A stretch of 64,000 nt of DNA from Bagarius yarrelli. Lineage: Eukaryota; Chordata; Actinopteri; Siluriformes; Sisoridae. Under the pieces are notes generated by a model. It saw nothing but the letters and a program-made list of their open reading frames with translations, was not told the DNA's origin and did not search any database. The position numbers were made by a program, and so were the translations under genes. Of this stretch, positions 44,354-56,345 are shown in pieces. The DNA is taken from NCBI GenBank assembly GCA_005784505.1, contig VCAZ01000012.1:4903011-4967010 (forward strand), given 5' to 3'. Position 1 is the first letter of the stretch, and each line of letters begins with the position of its first letter.

Positions 44354-44544
44354 ACCTCACCTCAGAGAGTTTTTCCTTGCCCCAGTCGCCTTCGGCTTGC
44401 TTATAGGGACAGCTTACACTTTTCACTGTTACTGCTTGCAGTGTAAGCTGCTTTAAGACAATGTCTGTTGATTGTATTCTGTTCCACTGTTAGAATTCAC
44501 TTAAATTTACTCTGCTAAAGTAAACGAAATAAAGCCAAATGTAC

Positions 44545-45280
44545 ACTCAGTCTCTCTTTCTCTCACCTGAGCACTCTTTTGTGTTCGCTACTGTTACAAT
44601 TAAATCGTAGAAGGGTAGAACGTAGAAGGGTAAAAACATTGGTAGATATAAGCAACACAGCTACAACAAATAAAATTTATAAACAGTGTATAACATTTAT
44701 AGTGTGCAAATAACCAAGGATTGACAATAATTATATAATAATTATAGTCATATTGGTGGCACAGAGGGGTTCCAAATAAAATTCTGCTTAGGGCCAGTAA
44801 AGGCTGGGCCATCCTATTACACTTAACGCCACGAGATGAGAGCATAAACCATTACACATATTGCCTTGTTAAAGACTGCCAAACTCTGACATACTGTTGT
44901 AGGTAAACTTTAAAGGCCGGACCTAATTTATTATGTACTGGAAATGCAATGCTTGAAATAGTAAACACGATATGGTGTAAATATAATATAGTAGGGTTAT
45001 GTAATTTAACCCTTTTAAAAAAGAGTTAATTTTTTATCATATTATTAATTCAGCAGGACAATAGTGAACAATTGCTTTTGGTTTATATCAATTACTGTGG
45101 GACAATACACAAATGCAGTAAGGGGTATGAAACAAAGTAAAGCAGCAGGTGGGTACTGAGATGCTCCTTGTGTGTCTTTGTATCTTGGTACTTATCCTTA
45201 TCTTAGATAAAATTATTATTTCAGTTTGTAATAGCAGAGAATTCAAAAAAGTTAATATAGACCAGTCCAAGTAGCCTTCT
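44545..45280. other. AT-rich non-coding, nothing recognised
   Basis: Short incidental frames only. No transposon end or gene visible. Confidence 0.5.
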
Positions 45281-45404
45281 GTTGTAAGGTTTTTAATGTT
45301 CTTGTTTATTGTTTTTCTTGTTTCATGTTTCTTGTTTTGTTGTTTTTGTTGTTTTATGTTGATTCTTGTTTCTTGTTTTTTTTGTGTCTAGGCTAAGCTA
45401 TGCT

Positions 45405-45455
45405 AGCTAGCCAAGCTATGCTATGCTAGCTAGCTAGCTTAGCTAGCCTAGGCAG
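45405..45455. repeat. CTAG-rich palindromic zone in LTR
   Basis: Repeated GCTAGCTAGC with GCTATGCTAGC units, repeated in shorter form at 46815-46840 in the second LTR. Confidence 0.75.
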
Positions 45456-45638
45456 TGTTTTGTTTACTTCCTTGTTCCTCATGTCTTCCGGTCATGTGCT
45501 TCCCCTTGTCCTTGTCCTTGTCATTGTTTAGTTTGGTCCTAAGTGTTCACAGGTGTTCCTCGTTTTGTCTTGTGTATTTATAGCCCCTCTATCTGTCTTG
45601 TCTTTGTGGTTTGTTGGTCCCTGTACCACTGTGGTGAG

Positions 45639-45708
45639 GCCATGTTCCTGCCATGTTCCTGCCATGTTCCTGCCATGTTCCTGCCATGTTCCTGCCATGT
45701 TCCTGCCA
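45639..45708. repeat. 11-bp tandem repeat in LTR
   Basis: Six copies of CATGTTCCTGC. The second LTR of the element does not show this expansion, so it arose after insertion or was lost there. Confidence 0.9.
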
Positions 45709-45732
45709 TAGTATTTTGTAAATAAACTGCAC

Positions 45733-46197
45733 TTGGGTTCTAAATACATCTCGCCTCAGTGGACTTCCTTTACAGAACAAACCACCAAGACAATGAACCC
45801 AGCAGTTAACCGTCTGCTTCGCCTGCGGCAAGGCAATTCCTCCATAGAGGAATATGTGGAGGGGTTTTGTGGCATTTGCAATCCCATGGGATTTAATGAT
45901 GTCGCTTTAAAGGACTTTTCCCGGTTTGGATTAAATGACCGTGTTGGGTGTTTGTTGCCAGGGGGAAAAATTCATTGGTCCCTGGCGGAATATATAGACC
46001 ATGCTTTGCTGCTAAGCGGGTCATCGTTCACAGTGGGGTTAACAGATGAGGAACCCTGTAGCTCCACAATGACCACCACTCCGCAGCCAAGCTCCACGAT
46101 GGCCGCCGCTCCGCAGCCAAGCTTCACGATGGCCTCCTCTCTGCAGCCAAGCTTTACAGTACATTTGATTATTACAACATGCTGTAATAAACAATAA
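45733..46197 (+). pseudogene. Retroelement gag-like ORF, interrupted
   Basis: The open frame of about 154 codons includes MNPAVNRLLRLRQGNSSIEE and LLPGGKIHWSLAEYIDHALL, a gag-type domain common in fish LTR elements, followed by a repeat of about ten residues (PQPSSTMAAA, PQPSFTMASS). The repeat array is broken at 46153 by a copy of an L2 LINE tail and resumes at about 46264 (CAGATGGCGGTCGCTCTGCT). No catalytic function is expected. Confidence 0.7.
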
Positions 46198-47044
46198 CAT
46201 GCGGTGTCACCAAGATGAGGATGGGTTCCCTATTGAGTCTGGTTTCTCTCAAGATTTGTTCCTCCCAGATGGCGGTCGCTCTGCTGCCAAGACTGGTGTC
46301 CTGTGTGGCGGATCCTGAGATGGGAACTACGTTTCAGCCCATCTCGGAGGCTCTCCCTGTCATCGGAGTTGCCATCCTCTGCGTTTGGGCCACTTATTGC
46401 TCTGTTCACGCTCCTAAACCTGCCCGAGAGACGGATCCAGAACCAGCGCCGGACCCCAGAGCCGGGACCAGGCCAGGACGTACTGTCCCGGTGACTGAGT
46501 CGGATCGTGGGCCATCCCCACAATGGTGCTATGATCTGGTTTACCATCCAGGCCATGAAGGGTTCCACGGCCTCCCTGCGGTCCAAGGATTGGGGTTCTG
46601 CAGGCGTCATGGGCCTGGCCCGCCATCCCACCCCGCTAGACCCCTCCGTTCCTCCCCCCTCCTTAAGATTTGTGGAGGTGGAGTTTGGACGTCTGGAGCT
46701 GCCCATTGGGGGGGTTGGGGGTTTGTAGGTTTTATTTCTGGGGTTTTTTGTGGTTCATTATATGTTTGTTGTTTTCGTGTTGTATGTGTTCCTTGTTGTT
46801 TGTGTCTAGGCGAATCTAGCTAGCTAGCTAGCTTAGGTAGCCCCAGGCAGTGTTTTGTTTACTTCCGTGTGCCTCAAAGGGCTCCCAGTCCGTGCGTCCC
46901 CTTGTCCTGTCATTGGTTAGTTTGGCCTAAGTGGGCCAGGGTTTTTTTCTTGTGTAGGGAGAGCCCCTCTGCGTCGGGGGCGGTGTGTGTGTTTCCCTAT
47001 ACCAATGGCCAGCCAGCCGCATGTGTCTAAACCTATTGTCTGTT

Positions 47045-48090
47045 TTTAATTGGTATTTTCCCTACAGTGTATGTATACAGTCTTTTATTTGGATTCATGT
47101 TAAAGCCCCACTATAAGGACAGTAGCAAGAAAAAAATACCCTTTACTGTCTGCGACAAACACTACCCAAAAGAGTGGCCTGTTGCCATAGAAATCTCTTA
47201 ACGAAAAAGCACTGAAGAGTGCATTTGGGGAAAAGGCACTCTTAACAACAAACAAACAAAACCCAATCATTCAAAAAATCACAACACAACTTAGACTTTG
47301 AACTTATTCAATCCGTTTGAGTTATTCCGTAAAAGCAACTTTTTTATTTTAATTATTTAAACGACTTCTATTGTTATATTTTTGTATATATCAACTCTTT
47401 CAATAATCTTTTTATTTAGTATTATTCATTGTTTTTCTGATAAACCTTGGAACAGAAGAATACTGTTTTTTTATATCATTCTGACCTGCCAAGAATAATT
47501 TACTTGCATGCCATGAGTGGACACCAGTAATAATTATTCTCATCCTTGCCTTCCTCATTGCAGTTTTTTTTTTAGTGAAGAATGCCTGTGGAGATTATGG
47601 CCTGAAGAAGTAAGACAACTTTGATCTGTTATTATTTTGTGTTATTTTAAAATAGTTACACTATTTTATGTTATCCTGCCACCAGGGGCGCATTAGTGTG
47701 CTGGGGATTCTAACCACTCCAACTTAAAATCTGTACTTCCCAATTTAATCAGCACGTTTCCTGTGCTACGAGAGGAAACAAACACTAGACATGTTTACAG
47801 TAACACGGCTGATGCATACTTTCCTCCCCACATGGGCTCAATCACCTCTCTTTGTTTATGCTACCTAATACACACCACTCATCAAACGTGTGAACCATAT
47901 GAGGACTATGAAAGTATAGCAAGCACTACAAGACACTGACATCAACAGCTACAATACCTGACTGGAGCTGTTGTCTCACAGGCCATCTCAGACAAACAGA
48001 CAGACATCATCTATACATTATCTGTACTGGACCATATCACAAGTGTATTAACAACGTCACCACTGTCAAACATGTGCCGCTGGCCAAGTA
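47045..48090. other. Non-coding, nothing recognised
   Basis: AT-rich DNA. The segment at 47690-47990 has a different base composition (CCACCAGGGGCGCATTAGTG) and may be the worn upstream part of the next LINE. Confidence 0.4.
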
Positions 48091-48900
48091 GAAGTCTGGT
48101 GGGTGAACGCCGAGATCCGCCTCTGCTATGGTAGTCAAGAGATCTGCTTGATGAAGAGGCCAGCCAGGGCCAACCTAAAAAGGGCCTTAGGAAAGCCAAG
48201 AATGCACATAAATGCACAATCGAAGAGCATTCCAGAGCAATGTGGCCCAATGTGCATCCGGGGGTCACATTGGGCCCATGGTGAAGGGCATCCGGACCAT
48301 CACTGATACAAGCCATTAATAACACTCTACCAACCAGCAATGCTTCCGCCAGACGAGCGCACAACTTTTTTGCTCGCTGACAAAGCACATACACACCTAG
48401 AAATGCGACTCTCTATATTTTTTTCAACCTGTCACTGCTGAGGACACTTCCCCACAGTCTGAAGACACAACCATTACACCAGTGCCCGAGCGTTCCTCTG
48501 CAAAGTGGCTAAATGTCTGCCGCCTGTTCCTACTATTGTGATGAAGTGCTTTAAAACCTAGTTCTATCTCCCTTGATAGCGAGACTACCACTACACTGGA
48601 CCTACACCGATTTGCCTACAGTCCAAATAGGTCACGGAGGATGCCATTTCACTGCTATTCATCGAGCATTACCCACCTGGACAATAACAATGCATACATT
48701 CGGATGTTTTTTTATTGATTTCAGCTATGCTTTTATTACAGCCATTCCCAGTAAACACACATCCACAACCCTCATACTGAACACCTGCGTCCTGCAAGGC
48801 TGTGTTCTGAGCCCACTGCTTTACTCCTGTTCAACCTCATGCCACAAAGACCAACTCTAACAGCATCAACACTTCCTTCTACATCAACACGTCTTAATAG
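48090..48900 (+). pseudogene. LINE reverse transcriptase fragment
   Basis: Plus-strand translation gives CFFIDFSYAFITAIPSK followed by TTLILNTCVLQGCVLSPLLY, the conserved FIDFSSAFNT and GCVLSPLLY blocks of LINE RT, with the part between them shortened. Upstream sequence from 48090 reads as linker region with stops. Confidence 0.7.
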
Positions 48901-49009
48901 AGTGGTCTCTAGCTGTATTCCTGGTGTCCACGCTCTGAGGATCTGGGATCCATCTAACCCTCAAGGGACCAGCTACACAGTCTCTGGTAACGTTTTACAC
49001 TAATTTCTG

Positions 49010-49335
49010 AAAGGTGTTCAGACAACATTTAGAAGATACCACAATTGGTGAGAATTTTTTATTTAAAACAAGGTCAGAGTTATATTCATGTGTATGCTTG
49101 GCTACTTGGCTACAACTTATTGTCAGAACCTTCTCTCAGACTATGGCTCGCCACCTACATACTCCATGGGTTCGAAAGTTTTATCACTCTCACTCCGTGT
49201 GGCGGAGCACGACAAGCTGTATGGAAAGCCATACATCTCAAATGCACTCTCCCAAACCGTCAACCAAGAAAGTAAACCCAGAACCAGTCTCCAAAATGAT
49301 ACAAATGGAGAGCACAAAGCTCACTCCGACTGAGT
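49010..49335 (+). pseudogene. Gypsy gag fragment, plus strand
   Basis: TTGGTGAGAATTTTTTATTT and AAAACAAGGTCAGAGTTATA are the plus-strand equivalents of the gag block at 4810-4860. Frames 49014-49337 and 49045-49275 are pieces of it. Broken. Confidence 0.55.
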
Positions 49336-49975
49336 GACGCCGTCGTCTGATCCAGGGACAACTAATATTGTAAACATGTGTCCCACTGTCTATATCAAAA
49401 ACTGAAAAAAGGCACTTCCCATTAGCCTAACATTCAGTTTCTAGGTTAGCACATATCTGCTGTAGGCATCTAAATGTTGAAGGACAGGTGGAAGCTATCC
49501 GGCATGGCCTTGCCCCTCCTCATTCAAATAATTGCAAGATTTCTAGAATTTGCTAGAACCCACCTCCTCCAACCATCTCATGCTAAGAATCACTTTTGGT
49601 CGCTTGATTGACCAATGATGCAGTGAGGGGTTGTCAGTAATTCACCATGTCCAAGACTCCTCGTCACCTGCCCATCGTAAAACTCCTACTTCTGCCCTCG
49701 CCCCAACATCGATGATCACACATCAGGGTGGACTTTGTCACGAACTCTCCAGCATCAAATGATAGTACATGTATCCTGGTTTCAGGCGTTAAAATATATT
49801 TTTACGAGATTCCCCTTTTCTGGGTTAACCTTGTTCATCACGAAGTTCTCTGTGAGTTTCAAAGACTTTAAGTTTGCTTAAACTGCATTCTTGTTTCATT
49901 CCACTGAAATAAAAGTTCTCTGTTTGATTCTAACCCGTGTTCTGAGTCTACTTCGCGTTACAGACTTCTGTAGAT
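49336..49975 (+). mobile_element. LTR-like end following the gag fragment
   Basis: Ends TGAAATAAAAGTTCTCTGTT ... CGTGTTCTGAGTCTACTTCG, the sort of poly(A)-signal plus U5 ending seen in fish LTRs. No partner LTR is seen nearby, so this is tentative. Confidence 0.4.
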
Positions 49976-49979
49976 TTAA

Positions 49980-51155
49980 ACACATTTCATTGCTATTTAC
50001 TGTCTGTCTTCTGTCTTCATCTCTCTATCTATCTTTCTAACTTTCCTACTGAGTCTTTATGATTGAATCCAACCATTTTTAGCCTGGACATTTATTGTAG
50101 CAACTAAAACCGACAGAGCATAAAGGATGAGTGCAGTTTATCACCACTAAAATCAGGCCATGAGCCAAGTATTATCCTGTTTTATTAAACACAGACAAGA
50201 GATAAAGAATTTAAGTGTGAAAATATGGAACATGAAAAAAAATAACATAGTGAAAAAGAACCAGACCGGAAATGTTTGACTAGCGTTGTGTGAATGTGAT
50301 TGCAGTACCCCAGAACCGGGGTTAACATTGCTCCTCGCTTCTACTGTAATGTAGCTATCTCACCTTAGACGGTAATAAACACTGCCTTCTGCTTTTTTGA
50401 ATAGCATGAACACACACACACACACCCAAATATATTTGGCTCAACATTTATTTTTTTTACCACTTAACAGAGCTCACACCTGAGCACTACCTCACTGTAT
50501 GTAAATTTAATTAATATAATGGCGTAATGTAGTATAGAATGGTAAGTGCGTAATGATACATGGCTGCAGGCTGCAAATCCGTCAGATTGCAGTGATTATT
50601 ATATTTAAGCATGCTTCACTGATTTATATAGTGAGAGAACACAGAAAGCACAGCTGTCCTGTCTGATACTAATTTGGCCGAAAAAACATTTGACATGAGA
50701 TGCTTAATGCGTATAAACCCTCCATTATTTGTACTAGTTTCCTTGGTGTTTACTGTATGTTATCACCCCCTATATTTTTTAGCCATGATTTTGGCTCTGG
50801 GTGGAATAATTACTTGCTCGGCTCTCTGATTATTCCTGTTGTTCTGTCATACTGAAATTGCGTCTCTCATATTTTCCTATATAATTCACCCAATTTAACG
50901 TGTACATTAAAAATCATCGGAATGCACCGAACTGTGCTTATGTACTTACGATGTGGGTGTTAATTACCAGTTCCCCAAGTTTACTCTATTTTTTTACTCC
51001 AAGATGTTAAAACGAAATTTTTAAAATGCAATGAATGCTGTGTGCAAACAAAACACACTGACATCGCAGAATTCCATCTCCAACTTAGAACAACCGTAGT
51101 GGTATGTGTCAACATGACGCCTATTTGAACCCTATTAATAATATTGGTATCTAGG
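49980..51155. other. AT-rich non-coding, nothing recognised
   Basis: No gene or transposon recognised; a short (CA)n occurs near 50412-50425. Confidence 0.5.
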
Positions 51156-51158
51156 GGA

Positions 51159-52137
51159 CAGAGGTGGGTAAAAACAAATTTCATTTATTTCGTTACATTA
51201 TTTGATACATATTTTGAATAACTTTTACTTTCAAGTATCTTTAAGGTTCTAGTTTACTCATACTCAGGTACATTAAGTGCAAACGTTACCTTTACGATAT
51301 TTGCGACGCCCTTATTTATAGCGGTGGGGTTAGCAGTGGTGGCTTCGGATTGGTAGTTCAACATCTTAATCATATTGCCACCAATGCCCACTTTACTTTA
51401 ACTTTGCTCATTTGGCAGCGTTCCTCCATTACTGTCAAATGGTAAGTCGTAGAGCTGCTTTGTAAGTCTCGTGAGACTTTGGAGAGGCTGCTGAGACTTT
51501 GGAAGACTGCTTCACAAGTCTAGTGAGATTTTGTTAGATTTTTTGCGCTTTGCGAGAGACTGTTACAATGTCCCGCCTAAGTTTAGCAAGAGTTTAACTG
51601 GAAGATACAGAGAAAGACATTGTGTGTGTGTTTTCAGAACAGATCAGCCAAGCCTCAGGTTTAGTCTATGTTTTTTACTTCATCTGTCAAAAAGAAAAGT
51701 GATGCATGCATGTGATGCCTGCTGTGTAACCAATACAAACAGACATCTCAGCGGACAAGAATTCCAGCTCAACCTGAAAACACAGCGGTAATTATCAAAT
51801 TACGCTATGTCAAAATCACACAAACTCTGGCCTTATGTACATCCCATTTCACACACACTGTCCGATATTTTTCCTCATATCGCTCTTGTGCAAGCAATGA
51901 CAGATATCTTTTGAACCTTACAAACACACACACGATCAGGAACAAACGTTTATTCTACATCTGCACTTGAAAACTTTTGAGGAGAGGGATTGCTAGTAAC
52001 TAGTCTCGAGTAGTTTGTCATTTGATACTTTTTAGTGTTACTCAGTAACGATGAAATTGTTACTTTTTTTACTTATACTATTTTGCCATAACTACTTGTA
52101 CTTACGTAAACACCGATTTGGATACTCCTCCCCCTCT
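51159..52137. mobile_element. hAT-like non-autonomous element
   Basis: The left end CAGAGGTGGGTAAAAACAAA and the right end GATACTCCTCCCCCTCT form imperfect inverted termini of the CAGAGGTGGGTA type, and both flanks carry runs of TTACTTTTACT/TACTTGTAC words typical of such hAT-derived repeats. No transposase. Confidence 0.55.
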
Positions 52138-52839
52138 TCTCATAAAAACACTCAGTTAACAAAACGATACTTATTTGACGTCTTGTCAAAACTTTAGGTC
52201 ACAAGAGCGCATAGCCACAAATTGTTAGACCATTTCTGCCATGTCGAATTAGTATTAATTATTTAGTTAGAAAGACAACGCATTGAAGACTAAAACTTTG
52301 TTCCACAAAATATCAAATTCCAAAAGTGAGTGCTGACTATCTAAGATTAAAATGAAAATGAAGAACGGAGAATTTGCCACTAGCAGAAACATTAGCACAC
52401 TGCAACCACCCTTTTATATCAATAAATATATACATATAGTCACTAGTGGAGGTCTGTCCTGTTCTTCTTTGCATAAGTTGTTCAAATGCCTTGAATAATC
52501 TATTCACTCAACATGAATAAATCAATAAAATCGAATCTTTTCTATTATCTTGTCTTTGGATCATCTTTGAAACGGCTTGAAATATTTGTTTCCTGTGACT
52601 GATTTAAACCCAGGTTAGTTTAGATCAGGAAAGTCTCTTAAACAACATTATTATTGCCTGCCTCTATGGTCCGGATTAAATTTTTGAGCTTGGATCATGT
52701 TTGTGTACTTTTCCATGTCAATTCTTGGACACTATTAGATTTTGCTGATGTGGCAATTTGCTTAAAAGAAACACGTTTCCCGATAACCTGTTACGCAACG
52801 CCACCTTTCTATTCCCACATCCATCTGTCATAGTCATCA

Positions 52840-53400
52840 GCTTCCGACATAGGCTGCACTAACTCACATCCAACACGCGCACCATCAGCGCTGGAGCGCC
52901 CCAAGGTGCGTGCTCTCCCCATTGCTGTTCTCCCTGCACACAAAGGCCGCACTTCTAAAGACCCTTCTGTCAAACTCTTAAAGTTTGCAGACGACATAAA
53001 AAAAAGTTAACAAATAATGGTTTGACTGCCCAACCTCCAAGACCTGTACACCTCCAGAGTGGAGAAATGTTCGGGTACATTATCACAGACCCCTCCACCC
53101 CGGACACATCTTTTTGCCTCCTCCCCTCAGCAAACGCTACCTATGCACTAGAACCTCTAGACTTAAAAACCTTTTTCCCACATGTCATATCTATTATAAT
53201 CAGCAAAAACATCATTATTGCTGTAAACCTCTCTCCGTTTTTTATACAACCTGTTGGTGAACCATGCACAACATACATATTTCTGCTCTTAATCACAATT
53301 TATTCTATATTTTGTATGTTTGTATGTATGTATGTATGTTCATGTAGCAGGGACAAATGTTTTTACTTGGCTTTTTTTTTCTAATTCTGATTCTGGTTTA
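52840..53400 (+). pseudogene. LINE reverse transcriptase end and tail
   Basis: Plus strand GCGCCCCAAGGTGCGTGCTC through CTTAAAGTTTGCAGACGACA corresponds to the GAPQGCVLSPLLF and LLKFADD blocks of a LINE RT. The sequence then jumps to a 3' tail with (TATG)n at about 53320-53340. Confidence 0.65.
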
Positions 53401-53404
53401 GGGA

Positions 53405-54535
53405 ATAATACTTTTCAACATAAGATTTTTTTTGTTACAGTAAGTCAAGATTTTACCTTATTTGGTATTCGCCCAGTTTTATCTATCAATTATCTGGCTA
53501 GTCAGTTTATCAATAAAAAGTCTTTATGGATGCCTGTCACAGCCGTGTTTGCTACAAAACCATAACACCATACCTGTACATTATTATTTGGATGCCATGG
53601 GATGACTCTTGATGTAGACCCTCTCCAATTGTTTTTTACATGAATAGAGGCATAAACTTGTTTACTTTCTGTATGTTTTAATATCAGGATTAACCTTAAG
53701 ACATGCATTGCCATATGACAGTGCCCTGCGTGCATAAAGCACTTACTTTCAATTCTATATTCATACTATGCTTAATCATCTCATAAAACACCCTTTTATA
53801 TTTGTGTGTTGCGTGTGTTGTGTGTTATATTAGATCTATGTATAACACACAGAGTTCACTTTCCAGTATACTTTCCCCTGGGCAATGACTAAGCGTGTGT
53901 GTAAGTGTATGGACCCCATAGATGGATGACAAGACTCAAAGTCACGTCTATAGATAGAAATTAGGACCCATTTGTGGGCGGCTGTACAGAATCTATCATC
54001 CTGAATAAATCATGATGGCATGATGGGAGAGAAGTGAAAAACTTTTAAAGATTTCAGCAAAAAAAACCTCAGCTCTCTAAGCAAGAGACAGATACTAAGA
54101 GACGGGTGTATTTATAATTTAATTACCCTACAGTTATCCTTAATTAATCAAATAACATAATAACAAGCATTAATTACTTTGCTATTAATATCTCTCTTTT
54201 TAGTATGGAATTTGATGAATTTGCTGACTCTACTTAATTTGATATAATTAAGATAAGATGAACATCAATTTAAACTCAACCTTTAACCTACAAAGATTAG
54301 AAAGTTTGCAAAAAATTTATTAAAACAATTTCTCTTTCCATCAAACAATTAAATAGATAATCTTAGATAGTACATCTTAAGCATAACAAGAAAGCAGCTG
54401 CAGAAAAACAAATTTAAGCACAAAGCAAGTAATAAACCAAGGTCATTTTAAACCAGTATAACTGGGTATCCTTAGTGCGAACATACTGCACCACATCCCA
54501 TATTTAAAGAAATAACTTCAAATATATTTCTTTTC
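53405..54535. other. AT-rich non-coding, nothing recognised
   Basis: No gene. Incidental frames only. Confidence 0.5.
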
Positions 54536-54537
54536 TT

Positions 54538-54860
54538 TACGGCTTAGTGGTTAGCACTGTTGCCTCACAGCAAGAAGGTCCCAGGTTCGTATCCCTGGCG
54601 GTGGTCTTTCCCAGTCTTGTGTAGGTTTACTCCGGGTACTTCGGTTTCCCCCTACAGTCCTAAAACATGTATGTTAGGATAATTGGTGATTCTAAATTGC
54701 CCATAGGAGTGCATGTGTGTAGTTGTTTCTTTGTATGTTGCCCTGCGATGAACCGGCAAGATATCCAAGACGTACCCCTGCCATTCACCTAATGACAGCA
54801 GATAGACTCCAGCCGATCCACATAAGCCTGATTAAGAAAAAGTGGGTATAGACAATAGAT
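54538..54860 (+). mobile_element. tRNA-derived SINE of a second family
   Basis: GGCTTAGTGGTTAGCACTGT (A box), CCCAGGTTCGTATCCCTGGC (B box), then GGGTACTTCGGTTTCCCCCT, CTAAATTGCCCATAGGAGTG and GATGAACCGGCAAGATATCC. This is the widespread long fish SINE/LINE-tail type, distinct from the 180-bp family. Confidence 0.85.
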
Positions 54861-55580
54861 AAATTGAGATTTCTTTAGATATGCATTTCTTAAATGCCCA
54901 TATGTTTTTCGATTGCATTACTTTTTTGTCTAGAAGATGATGAACACTGATTTTAATAAAATAAATCTAATTATTACTTAAATGTACCAAAAGATAACAA
55001 AAAAAAAATTAGGTTTGCCCTGGTCAAATGTTAGTGCAATTGTTGTCTGGAAACAACAATCGCTTATCCAACAAGAGTTGAAAACTCTTGGAGCATGGAG
55101 CCACCAAATCCTAAAGTACATAACACATAAAAATTGCCTACATCTGCTGAATCACTCAGAACAGATTTAAAACTGCCTCTGGAACCAACATAATCACAAG
55201 CAGTGTGTATCAGGAAGTTCATAAAAAAGCTATTACATGGCCCAGCAACTGCACACAAAACTACGGTCTCTATGTGCAATGCAAATTGGTGGTGTAAAGC
55301 AAGGTGTTAGCGAACCCTGAAAAAGTTAATCATGCTTCACTACCTCATAGTCTGATGGCTTACTGAGTATTTGATGAGTGCTATGAGGACGTGTCCATAA
55401 TGGTGCATTGTTGTTCAGAGTAGGGGATGGGCCCTTTAGTTCTGATTGAAGGTTATTTTATGCACTAACTTTTTAAATATAATGCACTTTTCTGTTTTAG
55501 GATGGAGGAACTCCAGTAGCCTGTACCCCAGTTCCATGAAAGCCTTTAGGATAAATAAATGTGATACAAAAGTTAATAAC

Positions 55581-55985
55581 TGTCATGTTTTATGTTTCAT
55601 ATTTTTCTACTGTTTTTGCTCTTTTGTTTTATGTTTCATGTTTATGTTTCATGTTTATCTTTTATGTTTATGTTTGCATTGTGTTTATGTTTTAAGATTA
55701 TGCTTCTGTTCATGTGTTTTGTTTACTTCCTGACTTGTTCCTTGCCATGTGATCTTTGTTCCCCATGTGTTCCTGTCACGTGATCCCTTTGTCCATGTGT
55801 CTTGTTTCCCACTGGTTAATCTTGTAGATTTATAGCCCTTGTGTTTCTCTTTGTTTTTGGCATGGATTTCTGTTGTGTCCCTGTACCGCTGTCCTAAGTC
55901 TGTCAAGCTAAGTCAAGTTAAGTGTATCTGTGTAATGATTCTCCAATGAGGCAAGACGTATGAGAACCCGAGTGCCTTTTTTTAC
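55581..55985 (+). mobile_element. Solo LTR, plus strand
   Basis: TGTCATGTTTTATGTTTCAT at the left, GTGTTTTGTTTACTTCCTGA, CACGTGATCCCTTTGTCCAT, TAGATTTATAGCCCTTGTGT, and CAAGCTAAGTCAAGTTAAGT near the end. It resembles the LTRs at 45283 and the direct repeats in the gabra2 intron. Confidence 0.65.
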
Positions 55986-56345
55986 AGAATTGTCAAAACA
56001 TAAATATAAACTAAACTTAACTAACATAAACTAAACTTGACCTGAATGAACTTACTAAACATTTAGCAACTGAATTACAACTGAACTTTAGCGTAAACAG
56101 ACTCACCGGCAGTGGTACACAAACAACAATCCACAAAAACACAAGGCTTATATATATATATATATATAATATATATATAGATATATATATATATATATCA
56201 TACTACACACACACAAGACTCACAAAAAAGAAACAAGAGACACCTGCAATAAGGAACACATGACCAAATTCACCAATTAAAACATGACACAAGGACAGGA
56301 GAATCATCTGGCAGGAATGGCTTTTATGAAAAGACAGGACGATAC
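55986..56345 (-). mobile_element. LTR-like segment, minus strand
   Basis: In reverse complement it reads CCTGTCCTTGTGTCATGTTT, AATTTGGTCATGTGTTCCTT, GCAGGTGTCTCTTGTTTC, a fish LTR pattern, with an (AT)n tract at 56150-56198. It abuts the plus-strand LTR, so the two face in opposite directions. Confidence 0.55.

Larger units (their letters stand above)
40050..44540 (+). mobile_element. L2-like LINE interrupted by an RTE-like LINE
   Basis: Left part 40050-40225 encodes a reverse transcriptase block (ILVLLDLSAEFDTIDHDIF); the right part, from about 43140, resumes with the PLLF block, FYADDTQLY-type sequence (TTTTATGCTGACGACACCCA) and a long broken C-terminus. The 3' tail GATGAGGATGGGTTCCCTAT ... 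GAGAGTTTTTCCTTGCCCC ... AAGCTGCTTTAAGACAATGT is the standard tail of fish L2-type LINEs. Confidence 0.75.
45283..47040 (+). mobile_element. Non-autonomous LTR element with gag-like ORF
   Basis: Two related LTR-like segments, about 45283-45775 and 46724-47040, share TGTAGGT/TGTAAGG starts, a (CTAG) palindromic zone, GGCAGTGTTTTGTTTACTTC, and AGCCCCTCT. Between them is one gag-like frame and a Pro-rich tail, with no polymerase region. Copies or pieces of the same LTR family seem to lie at 10890-11815 and 55581-55985. Confidence 0.7.

Noticed and set aside
45639..45831. Frames with repeated MAGTWQEHGRN on the minus strand
   Set aside because: An 11-bp tandem repeat in an LTR cycles through all frames and produces them.
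46215..46823. The longest plus-strand frame (about 200 codons) and the opposite frame 46706-46230
   Set aside because: They lie in the GC-rich 3' part and second LTR of the LTR element. Neither shows a host protein domain; the frames arise from low stop density.
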